Of a stretch of 12,927 bases of DNA, positions 7,654-12,927 are shown in pieces. The stretch is from an uncultured Lachnospiraceae bacterium (lineage in GTDB: Bacteria; Bacillota; Clostridia; Lachnospirales; Lachnospiraceae). Within the stretch, counting starts at the first letter, position 1. Every line of letters starts with the position of its first letter. A program made the translations under genes and the position numbers. The stretch lies in NCBI GenBank assembly GCA_902797015.1, contig CADBRG010000222.1:1-12927 (forward strand), given 5' to 3'. The notes beneath the pieces are model-generated. The model searched no databases, was not told the DNA's origin, and worked only from the letters and a program-made list of their open reading frames with translations.

Positions 7654-7692
7654 AGCCGGATCAGATTACTTCTGATCCGGCTTTCCCTATTT
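7654..7692 (+). terminator. Rho-independent terminator after the repeat-protein gene
   Basis: A perfect 12-bp stem, AGCCGGATCAGA (7654-7665) with TCTGATCCGGCT (7671-7682), has a five-base loop and is followed by a T-rich tail (TTCCCTATTT). It separates the repeat-protein gene from the long downstream operon. Confidence 0.85.
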
Positions 7693-7719
7693 GTAGGATC
7701 ATTCGATTTCTGCTATGAT
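7691..7719 (+). promoter_or_regulatory. Extended -10 promoter for the downstream operon
   Basis: TGC immediately before TATGAT (7714-7719) makes an extended -10 element. A partial -35 box, TTGTAG (7691-7696), stands exactly 17 bases upstream. It begins right at the end of the previous terminator and is the only good promoter candidate before the gene at 7773. Confidence 0.55.
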
Positions 7720-7772
7720 ATCTACCGGGAACTCAAGTGATAAGTAAAGAAAAGATAGGATAATGAAGTTCA

Positions 7773-8534
7773 ATGCATATATTCCGAAAAATATGTAATC
7801 TGATTGCAGGTATCCTGTTTTCTGTCCTTGCAGCACTTCATTTTAGTGATTTTGTTTTTGACAAAGGCTATGATCCGACACAATTATCCCTGATGATTTT
7901 GTTTTTGATCATTTATCTTGTCACCTGCAGAAATCTGAAATATCAGCTACTTCCTGTCTGGAAACGTTTTCTAAGGGTCATCCTGCTGCCTGTTGTACTA
8001 TTTACCGGAGTGATTACCGTCAACCTGATATTAAAAGGTCTGACGGGAAAACCCCTATGGGGATTCCCCCATACAGATACCGGCAGCAATCCTATGCAGA
8101 CAGCTGTTATTGCCATCATCATCCTGATTGTGTTTCTTTTTATTTACTGGATCATGTTCAATCCGATCGCAAATGCTTCTGCAAGGAAACTTGACCGTAT
8201 GGAAGGGCATGAATTTGAGTCCTATTGTGCGAAGGTCTTAAAGAAAAACGGATATAGAAGCATCCAGGTCACACAGGGCAGCAGTGATTACGGTGCTGAT
8301 ATCATTGCAAAAAAACACGGCAGAAAATGGGTTGTTCAGTGTAAACGCTACAGCACAGTTGTCGGCAGCACTCCGGTTCAGGAGATCTCCGCTGCCATGC
8401 AATACTACAACGCAAAAAAGGCTGCCGTGATCACCAACTCTACGTTTACTGCAAATGCCAAACGACTGGCCAAAGCAAATGGCATACTCCTGATTGACGG
8501 TGAAGCACTGTCAAAAATGAGCAAACGATTGTAA
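7773..8534 (+). CDS. Membrane-tethered Mrr-like restriction endonuclease domain protein
   Basis: 253 residues. The N-terminal half has about four hydrophobic segments (roughly 7-27, 38-52, 67-88 and 108-130). The C-terminal half (about 140-253) is an Mrr-catalytic type PD-(D/E)xK nuclease domain. It has the EFESYCAKVLKKNGY start with Glu148, then SSDYGADIIA with Asp176, WVVQCKRY with the QxK pair Gln189/Lys191, and the later AAVITNSTFT and LIDGEAL blocks. All catalytic positions appear present. By family knowledge, Mrr-type domains cut DNA, often modified DNA; membrane-linked versions are widespread and poorly characterised. The start at 7773 is preceded by AGGA about 12 bases away, a rather long spacing. 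It is the first gene of a run of closely spaced genes, and no methyltransferase is nearby. A role in phage defence or DNA turnover is possible but not shown. Confidence 0.85.
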   Translation: MHIFRKICNLIAGILFSVLAALHFSDFVFDKGYDPTQLSLMILFLIIYLVTCRNLKYQLLPVWKRFLRVILLPVVLFTGVITVNLILKGLTGKPLWGFPHTDTGSNPMQTAVIAIIILIVFLFIYWIMFNPIANASARKLDRMEGHEFESYCAKVLKKNGYRSIQVTQGSSDYGADIIAKKHGRKWVVQCKRYSTVVGSTPVQEISAAMQYYNAKKAAVITNSTFTANAKRLAKANGILLIDGEALSKMSKRL

Positions 8535-8559
8535 CAAAACAGAAAGGAAGGCCACTTAT

Positions 8560-9192
8560 ATGGAAGCAAAACACAGCTGTATTGACTGCGGTACCGTTAA
8601 CTGCAATAAAATGCAGAGCACTTACCCGCCGTTCTGCCTGACGACAAATATCGATCCGGAACTTTTGCAAAGCGCGATGGCGGAATACGAAGATCCGACG
8701 ATCCGTGCAATCGCCATTGCGGCAGCAGAAGTGGAGACGGAAAACTATTGCAAAATGACGCGACTCGAAGAAACCATCGAGTTTGCGAAAAAACTGAGCG
8801 CAAAAAAAATCGGCATTGCGACCTGCGCAGGACTGATCGCAGAATCCCGCACCGTTGCACGCATTTTCCGTGAGCACGGATTTGAAGTATTTGGTGTAGC
8901 CTGCAAATGCGGCACGCAGAAGAAAACCTCGATCGGCGTACCGGAATTCTGCAATGCTACAGGAGAAAATATGTGTAACCCGGTGCTGCAGGCCAAATAT
9001 CTGAATGCAGAAAAAACCGATCTGAATATTCTTGTTGGCCTTTGCGTCGGACACGACAGTATGTTTTACAAATTTGCCGAAGCACCGGTCACCACGCTTG
9101 TCAGCAAGGACCGCGTCATGGCACACAATACCGTCGGTGCGATCTATCAGGCAGACAAATACTACGCTGCAAAACTTAAACCGGAAGATTAA
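8560..9192 (+). CDS. DUF1847 family Cys-rich, probably metal-binding protein
   Basis: 210 residues with 11 cysteines (7, 10, 15, 26, 64, 89, 115, 117, 131, 139, 162). The N-terminal CIDCGTVNC cluster, the central KKIGIATCAGL, the GVACKCGT segment and the LCVGHDSMFY segment fit the DUF1847 family, annotated as predicted metal-binding. No membrane segment or signal is visible, so it should be cytoplasmic. The family has no established function that I know of. The Cys pattern suggests a metal or Fe-S site, and the KIGIATCAGLIAESRTVARIF stretch resembles a Rossmann-like beta-alpha unit. AAAGGAAGG lies about 10 bases before the ATG. The gene starts 25 bp after the Mrr-like gene and is followed by a second small Cys-containing gene. 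Confidence 0.85.
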   Translation: MEAKHSCIDCGTVNCNKMQSTYPPFCLTTNIDPELLQSAMAEYEDPTIRAIAIAAAEVETENYCKMTRLEETIEFAKKLSAKKIGIATCAGLIAESRTVARIFREHGFEVFGVACKCGTQKKTSIGVPEFCNATGENMCNPVLQAKYLNAEKTDLNILVGLCVGHDSMFYKFAEAPVTTLVSKDRVMAHNTVGAIYQADKYYAAKLKPED

Positions 9193-9211
9193 AATAAAAG
9201 GAATGAACATC

Positions 9212-9388
9212 ATGCAGATCAGTTGTGACGATTGTGCATACTTTGAGTATGACGAAGACGATGAAATGTATTATTGTTCTGTCAACATGGATGAGGACGA
9301 CTATGTCCGCCTGCTGCAGAGCGGTTACCGAAACTGTCCCTACTACAGGAACGGAGATGAGTACCGTGTGGTCAGACATCAGATGTAG
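9212..9388 (+). CDS. DUF6472 family small Cys-rich protein
   Basis: 58 residues, very acidic in the middle, with a CxxC start (Cys5, Cys8) and two further Cys, in YYCSVN and RNCPYY. It ends with the basic EYRVVRHQM. The layout of CDDCAYFEYDED, YYCSVNMDEDD and NCPYY matches DUF6472, a small family of Firmicutes that I recall having the same order and no known function. Four Cys suggest zinc or iron binding. I chose ATG 9212 because AAAGGA (9197-9202) is nine bases upstream. ATG 9203, three codons earlier, would directly abut that site. The gene follows the DUF1847 gene by 19 bp. Confidence 0.8.
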   Translation: MQISCDDCAYFEYDEDDEMYYCSVNMDEDDYVRLLQSGYRNCPYYRNGDEYRVVRHQM

Positions 9389-9405
9389 CGAAAGGACTTT
9401 ACATT

Positions 9406-9705
9406 TTGAATAACAGGCAAGACTGGACCCGCTCCAGAGACAATTTAATATCAGCCCTTCAGACTCTGGGATATCCGCAGGAATTAGGTGATGCGATCGT
9501 GAAAAACCTCGGCAGTCCGAAAGCGATGGATCGGATGACTTCTTATCTGATCCACGTAAAACCACATTCCATCGAACTCGTTGTAGATGAGATGCTGGCG
9601 ATCAAGAGTGAGATCGATGCCTGGAAGCAGTTAAAAGAAGCACAGGCTGCAAATGCCGCCTATAATGAACTGCTGTATTACGGATTGGATAACGAAGAAG
9701 AGTAG
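9406..9705 (+). CDS. Conserved-looking 99-residue hypothetical protein with TTG start
   Basis: I cannot name the family. The protein is soluble and predicted helical: a Trp-containing start (QDWTRSRDNLISALQTLGYP), a LGSPKAMDRMTSYLIHVKP core, then a charged helix (VDEMLAIKSEIDAW) and an acidic end (LDNEEE). The start is TTG 9406, with AAAGGA (9391-9396) nine bases upstream. No ATG or GTG in frame fits better, and the previous stop is at 9388. The gene lies between two other small genes in the same strand run, with gaps of 17 and 28 bp. Function unknown. Confidence 0.75.
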   Translation: MNNRQDWTRSRDNLISALQTLGYPQELGDAIVKNLGSPKAMDRMTSYLIHVKPHSIELVVDEMLAIKSEIDAWKQLKEAQAANAAYNELLYYGLDNEEE

Positions 9706-9733
9706 CAGTGTATCACAATATGGAGAAAAATGT

Positions 9734-9880
9734 ATGCTCATTATGCTAACCACTGCCTTTATTGCACACGAGGTTGCGCCGATGGTCGCGGAAAAGGCAA
9801 AAGAGACCAAAAAGAAACGCGAAAAGGAAAAGGATTTAAAGGATCGGATTCTGCAAAGAATGGCTGAAGTAAAAGGGTAA
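9734..9880 (+). CDS. Very small hypothetical protein (48 residues) with hydrophobic start and charged helix
   Basis: ATG 9734 is preceded by GGAG (9722-9725) at eight bases. The product has a short hydrophobic N-terminus (about residues 1-19) and then a Lys/Glu-rich, probably helical or coiled-coil tail with KETKKKREKEKDLKDRI. No family recognised. The spacing (28 bp after the previous gene, 5 bp before the next) and the ribosome binding site favour a real gene in the operon, but its short length keeps confidence moderate. Confidence 0.6.
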   Translation: MLIMLTTAFIAHEVAPMVAEKAKETKKKREKEKDLKDRILQRMAEVKG

Positions 9881-9885
9881 AAACC

Positions 9886-10107
9886 ATGAACTTATCATTA
9901 AAAAGAATTTTATATCTGCTGTTAGGCATTGTCGCGATCGTTTTCGGCATCCTTTGTATTTTTAATGAAAACCTGCCGATCATCCTTGCAGGAATCGCCC
10001 TGATCCTTTATGGCGCCGGCGGCTTCTTCCACTGGAGAGAACGAAGAAAAGCCGCAGCATGCGGAATATGCCGGCCGGTCAAATGTCATATACCTGACAC
10101 CGTCTGA
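9886..10107 (+). CDS. Small two-helix membrane protein, apparently cut short by a frameshift
   Basis: ATG 9886 begins a product with a basic start, two hydrophobic helices (about 8-26 and 31-48), then HWRERRK. The reading to the stop at 10107 gives 73 residues, but the last 18 or so (after RRK, residue 55) are Cys/Pro-rich and look like out-of-frame sequence. The neighbouring frame continues with a plausible acidic soluble tail up to 10222. The whole stretch from 9886 to 10222 is 337 bases, one more than a multiple of three. Removing one A from the run at 10047-10050 would join both halves into one 111-residue protein. The ribosome binding site is weak (AAAAGGG at 9872-9878). Its start is five bases after the 48-residue gene. 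Confidence 0.6.
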   Translation: MNLSLKRILYLLLGIVAIVFGILCIFNENLPIILAGIALILYGAGGFFHWRERRKAAACGICRPVKCHIPDTV

Positions 10108-10222
10108 AGATCTTGGCGGGATTCTTGCATTTGACCGGGCAAAAATTGACAGCAATATTGACATGGGATATGAGGATACCATCCAAAAATTCTCTGTTGG
10201 AAGAAAGAGGCATTATATATAA
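10048..10222 (+). pseudogene. Out-of-frame C-terminal half of the two-helix membrane protein
   Basis: In the frame +1 to the membrane gene, the stretch after the A-run reads through to TAA 10220-10222. It gives a protein-like tail including SNVIYLTPSEDLGGIL and SNIDMGYEDTIQKFSVGRK. An ATG at 10010 exists in this frame but has no ribosome binding site and lies inside the second helix of the upstream frame. It is therefore best read as the separated end of the same gene. The alternatives are a real mutation, a sequencing error, or a programmed shift. Confidence 0.5.
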
Positions 10223-10232
10223 GGACTTACAT

Positions 10233-10778
10233 ATGGGACATTTATATTTTGTACGGCACGGACAGACCGTCTGGAATGCAGAAAACAAAATATGCGGGGC
10301 AACCGATATCCCGCTGACAGATCTGGGACATCAGCAGGCGATTGAGACCGGGAAAAAGATACTGGAAGAGAAGATTCACGCAGACGAGATCCTTTATTCC
10401 CCACTAATCAGAGCAACTGAGACTGCAATGCATATCTCTGAGATCACGGGAATTCCGGCAAGGCTCGAGCCCCGTCTGACCGAGCAGAATTTCGGAAAAT
10501 GGGAAGCCACACCACGTAACGGGGAGGATTTTCTAAAAGCAAAAGAGTGGTTTGCCTGCAGACATGTAAACGGTGAATCCACTCTGCATCTGGCACAGCG
10601 TATTTACAATCTCTTAGACGAGATCAAGGCAGAGTCAGATAAGAAGACATATCTTCTCGTTGCACATAACGGGATTGCCAGAATGGTCAATTCTTACTTT
10701 TATGAAATGGGAAATGAGGAATATGCCCGATTTGGCATCCCAAACTGTGCTATTGTAAGATACGAGTTTTCAGAGTAG
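10233..10778 (+). CDS. Histidine phosphatase family protein (phosphoglycerate mutase-like)
   Basis: 181 residues from ATG 10233, with AAGGA (10221-10225) seven bases upstream. The catalytic RHGQT motif is at 8-12 with the phospho-accepting His9. Further marks are LYSPLIRATETA with Arg60, LTEQNFGKWE with the probable general acid Glu84, and LLVAHNGIARM with His145. These are the full set for an active branch-1 histidine phosphatase. Length and the short connecting loop favour a CobC/GpmB-like broad phosphatase over true glycolytic mutase. The substrate is not clear from context; no cobamide synthesis gene is nearby. Longer readings starting at 10113 overlap the preceding tail and have no ribosome binding site. 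Confidence 0.9.
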   Translation: MGHLYFVRHGQTVWNAENKICGATDIPLTDLGHQQAIETGKKILEEKIHADEILYSPLIRATETAMHISEITGIPARLEPRLTEQNFGKWEATPRNGEDFLKAKEWFACRHVNGESTLHLAQRIYNLLDEIKAESDKKTYLLVAHNGIARMVNSYFYEMGNEEYARFGIPNCAIVRYEFSE

Positions 10779-10797
10779 AAAGTAGAGTTTTAACATT

Positions 10798-11346
10798 ATG
10801 GAATTGTATAACGGAAGGCCGGAAATAACAGACGGTCGGGAACAAAAGGAAATCCGCGTCTATGATCTTTTAGACCGGCTTGGCATCAGCTATCAGAGGA
10901 CAGATCATGAGGCCGCAAACACGATGGAAGCATGTGACGAAATCGATAAAGTACTTGACGTACTGATCTGCAAAAATCTGTTCCTCTGCAATCGGAAGAA
11001 AACAAAGTTTTACCTCCTTTTAATGCCTGGAGATAAGGCATTTAAAACAAAAGAACTGTCCGGACAGCATGGCATCCAGAGACTTTCCTTCGCTTCCGCG
11101 GAGGATATGGAAAAATATCTGGATATCAAGCCGGGCGCAGTCAGTATCATGGGACTGATGAACGATACAGAAAATGCCGTCCAGCTTCTGGTCGACCGGG
11201 ATGTACTTGACGGTGAATACTTTGGCTGTCATCCATGTGTGAGCACATCCAGCATGAAGATCAAACTGCGCGATATATTTGACATCTTTTTGCCGGCGGT
11301 CCATCATGAACCCTTGTATGTAGAACTGGAAGGAAAACAGGATTAA
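10798..11346 (+). CDS. Stand-alone ProX/YbaK-type aminoacyl-tRNA deacylase (prolyl-tRNA synthetase-associated domain)
   Basis: 182 residues. After an N-terminal lead of about 20 residues, the rest fits the PRORSD/YbaK editing fold: VYDLLDRLGISYQRTDHEAA (21-40), the ICKNLFLCNRKKTKFYLLLMP block with the conserved Lys59, and FGCHPCVST (142-150) at the substrate pocket. By family knowledge, free-standing ProXp-ala/PrdX-like proteins hydrolyse Ala-tRNA(Pro) (or Cys-tRNA(Pro) in YbaK) that prolyl-tRNA synthetase makes in error. The IKPGAVSIMGLMND segment is typical. Cytoplasmic. It starts 19 bp after the phosphatase gene; its ribosome binding site is weak (GTAGAG). The next gene begins three bases after its stop, which suggests coupling. 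Confidence 0.85.
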   Translation: MELYNGRPEITDGREQKEIRVYDLLDRLGISYQRTDHEAANTMEACDEIDKVLDVLICKNLFLCNRKKTKFYLLLMPGDKAFKTKELSGQHGIQRLSFASAEDMEKYLDIKPGAVSIMGLMNDTENAVQLLVDRDVLDGEYFGCHPCVSTSSMKIKLRDIFDIFLPAVHHEPLYVELEGKQD

Positions 11347-11349
11347 AAC

Positions 11350-11640
11350 ATGTCGACAGCAGATATTTTAGAAAACATCAGACACAAAGCATTAACCAAT
11401 CAGGCTTTTCGGAACGCTATCCTGAAAACAAAATCTTCCAAAGAACCGATCTCTGATTTCTGCAGATTGTGCAGAGAGAACGGCTTTGAGCTCTATGAAA
11501 TGGAGCTGATCACATTCGGAGAAGCAGAATATGCCGCAATGAAACGAAGCACCAATGGCGGCGGAGAAAACTCTCCGATGATGGAAGGACAGGATGATAT
11601 TTACGAAATGTTATTACTGGAATTAGAGGCGCTGAAATGA
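11350..11640 (+). CDS. Small Nif11-like protein with STNGGG motif
   Basis: 96 residues. The N-terminal 55 residues (ILENIRHKALTNQAFRNAIL, then FCRLCRENGFELYEMEL) resemble the helical Nif11-like fold. The next part has a KRSTNGGGENSP stretch, then an acidic DDIYEMLLLELEAL end. By memory, STNGG followed by a DDxYE block recurs in small Lachnospiraceae proteins; I cannot confirm this here. Nif11-type domains can serve as leaders of modified peptides and usually end at a double Gly. However, the segment after GGG has no Cys and few Ser/Thr, and no modification enzyme is nearby, so a peptide precursor role is weakly supported. CAGGA is seven bases before the ATG. Its stop overlaps the start of the dehydrogenase gene (ATGA). 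Confidence 0.7.
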   Translation: MSTADILENIRHKALTNQAFRNAILKTKSSKEPISDFCRLCRENGFELYEMELITFGEAEYAAMKRSTNGGGENSPMMEGQDDIYEMLLLELEALK

Positions 11641-12593
11641 AAAGAGACATTAAAATCATAACCGTAATAGGTGCAGGAACAATGGGACATGGCATCGCCC
11701 ATGTCTTTTCAAGATTTGGCTATCAGGTCAATCTGTACGAGCCGTTTGACCAGGTCAGCGAAACGGCAATGGACAAAATAAAACATGAACTATCCTTTAT
11801 GGCAGAAGAGGAGTACATCACAGTGGATGAGATGGAAAGAGCGATGGCAGGTATTTCGCTCTTTTCTGACCTTACAGAAGCAGCTAAAGATGCAGATTAT
11901 GTCATTGAGGCCTGCCCGGAAAATCTGGATCTCAAAAAAGATCTTTTCCGGCAGCTTGATGAGATCTGTCCTGCGCATACGATTTTATCCAGCAATACCT
12001 CCAGCTTAAAACTGTCTGATATGACAGCAGATCTCCCAAAAGAACGACAGGCAAATTGCATGATCTGTCACTGGTATAACCCGCCGTATCTGATCCCGAT
12101 CGTCGAATTATCAAAATACGGAAATATGGACGACGAAACATTTGATCAGGTCTACAACCTTTACGAAGCCTGTGAAAAAGAACCGGTACGCGTATTAAAA
12201 GACGTGACCGGCATGGTTGCAAACCGCCTGCTGCATGCGCAGGCAAGGGAAGCCTTTTATCTGATCGACCAGGGGATCGCCTCCGCAGAGGATGTTGACC
12301 GGGCACTGATGGCAGGCCCCGCATTTCGTAATGCGACAACAGGGATGCTGGAATGCGCTGACCTTGGCGGCCTGGATATCTGGTGTGCTGCAGAAACCAA
12401 CTTTTTCCCGGATCTCTGTAATGATGACAAACCGGCAGAATCCATGCAAAGACTCGTTGCCGACGGACATTACGGGATCAAAACCGGTAAGGGCTTTTTC
12501 GATTATCCGCCAGAAAAACAGGAAGAGATCCAGATGGCCTTTTACAAGCGCCTGATCACACAGTTAAAAGCCAGCAGGCACTATAAAAAGTAA
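11637..12593 (+). CDS. 3-hydroxyacyl-CoA dehydrogenase family protein (3-hydroxybutyryl-CoA dehydrogenase-like)
   Basis: 318 residues. The NAD-binding motif VIGAGTMGHGIAHVF (10-24) and the acidic Glu35 at the end of the second strand favour NAD over NADP. LSSNTSSLKLSDM (117-129) and CHWYNPPYLIPIVEL (144-158) supply the Ser/His145/Glu157 active-site set. VTGMVANRLLHAQAREAFYLIDQGIA starts the C-terminal helical domain, and GIKTGKGFFDYP is a typical end block. The reaction would be NAD-linked oxidation of a 3-hydroxyacyl-CoA, or its reverse. HWYNPPYLIP differs from the usual HFFNPxxxMxLVE, so related hydroxy-acid substrates (for example carnitine-type) are possible. Translation is probably coupled, since its ATG overlaps the upstream stop. 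No thiolase, crotonase or acyl-CoA dehydrogenase is in the window. Confidence 0.85.
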   Translation: MKRDIKIITVIGAGTMGHGIAHVFSRFGYQVNLYEPFDQVSETAMDKIKHELSFMAEEEYITVDEMERAMAGISLFSDLTEAAKDADYVIEACPENLDLKKDLFRQLDEICPAHTILSSNTSSLKLSDMTADLPKERQANCMICHWYNPPYLIPIVELSKYGNMDDETFDQVYNLYEACEKEPVRVLKDVTGMVANRLLHAQAREAFYLIDQGIASAEDVDRALMAGPAFRNATTGMLECADLGGLDIWCAAETNFFPDLCNDDKPAESMQRLVADGHYGIKTGKGFFDYPPEKQEEIQMAFYKRLITQLKASRHYKK

Positions 12594-12630
12594 CGCATAC
12601 ACAATGTTTTTTTCATATATAACAACAAAC

Positions 12631-12638
12631 AAAGGAGG
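12631..12638 (+). promoter_or_regulatory. Strong ribosome binding site of the flavin reductase-like gene
   Basis: AAAGGAGG ends eight bases before ATG 12647. The 53-bp gap from the preceding gene has a T-run (12606-12613) but no convincing hairpin or -35/-10 pair, so separate transcription is uncertain. Confidence 0.7.
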
Positions 12639-12646
12639 ACAAGAAC

Positions 12647-12927
12647 ATGAAAAAAGATTTAGGAGTACAGCAGGCCGTTTATCCTATGCCGGTTTTGATG
12701 ATCGCGACATATGATGAAAACGGAAAAGTGGATGTCATGAATGCCGCATGGGGAAATATCTGCGCGCCGGATAAGATCGCGCTTTTTATCAGCGAGCCGC
12801 ACAAGACCACAAAGAACATCCGTAAAGTAAAAGCTTTTACCGTAAGCCTTGCAAACCGGGCTACGATTGATGAAGCAGACTTTTTCGGCATTGCTTCCGG
12901 TAACACGATGGATGATAAATTTGAGCG
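12647..12927 (+). CDS. Flavin reductase-like, FMN-binding split-barrel protein, 5' part, runs off right edge
   Basis: 93 complete codons are visible, open to the window end. The start MKKDLGVQQAVYPMPVLMIATYDENGK with NAAWGN (32-37) and FISEPHKTTKNI (47-58) fits the flavin reductase/flavoredoxin family. The VSLANRATIDEADFFG part matches the usual core, in which FMN sits at a dimer interface. By family knowledge such proteins bind FMN and carry electrons or reduce flavin. Partner and substrate are not known. The full family length is about 180-200, so about half is missing. Confidence 0.85.
   Translation, partial: MKKDLGVQQAVYPMPVLMIATYDENGKVDVMNAAWGNICAPDKIALFISEPHKTTKNIRKVKAFTVSLANRATIDEADFFGIASGNTMDDKFE

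Noticed and set aside
7763..7798. Short ATG frame (11 codons) just before the Mrr-like gene, as a possible leader peptide
   Set aside because: AGGA is only two bases from this ATG and the frame overlaps the real start. There are no regulatory codons or attenuator hairpin.
8446..9213. A 255-codon minus-strand open frame antisense to the DUF1847 gene
   Set aside because: It is Cys/Phe-rich with no family match and no ribosome binding site. It lies opposite a clear coding gene with a good site, so it is a shadow frame.
2472..12593. High density of GATC sites
   Set aside because: It follows from frequent ATC isoleucine codons after codons ending in G, spread evenly over genes, and is not clustered as in an origin.

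Overview
The window looks like chromosomal DNA from an anaerobic, mid-GC Firmicute of the Lachnospiraceae/Clostridia type. Supporting signs are strong AGGAGG-like ribosome binding sites, near-consensus sigma-A promoters, a stand-alone ProX-type tRNA editing protein, a DUF6472 protein, a 2-hydroxyacyl-CoA dehydratase activase gene, and a GlnRS with an unusual KMSKS loop. I see no rRNA, tRNA, CRISPR array, transposase or phage gene. Family assignments are from memory of protein families, not from searches.

Left end (1-1600): the 5' part of a large minus-strand gene for a tandem-domain activase of radical 2-hydroxyacyl-CoA dehydratases runs off the left edge. It is divergent from a plus-strand gene across about 220 bp that holds a good promoter for each direction. 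Next (1603-4243) come a rhomboid-fold membrane protein that lacks the catalytic residues but carries a C-terminal zinc ribbon, then glutaminyl-tRNA synthetase, ending at a 10-bp terminator hairpin. A second close-packed run (4279-7112) encodes a membrane-anchored GH25 muramidase, an RsuA-type pseudouridine synthase and a GntP-family permease.

A stand-alone gene (7255-7629) encodes a 124-residue protein built of four 30/31-residue repeats. It has a very strong ribosome binding site, biased codon use and its own 12-bp terminator. I do not recognise the family, and it is the best candidate for something undescribed.

From 7691 onwards a promoter appears to drive a compact run of about ten plus-strand genes up to 12593: a membrane-tethered Mrr-like nuclease, a Cys-rich DUF1847 protein, three very small proteins, a small two-helix membrane protein that seems split by a +1 frameshift, a histidine phosphatase, a stand-alone ProX-like editing protein, a small Nif11-like protein with an STNGGG motif, and a 3-hydroxyacyl-CoA dehydrogenase. 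No terminator is visible inside the run. The right end holds the start of a flavin reductase-like gene with its own strong ribosome binding site.

Functionally this is mostly housekeeping (translation, RNA modification, cell wall, transport, acyl-CoA metabolism) with several uncharacterised small genes placed between recognisable ones. I see no convincing complete defence or biosynthetic system.
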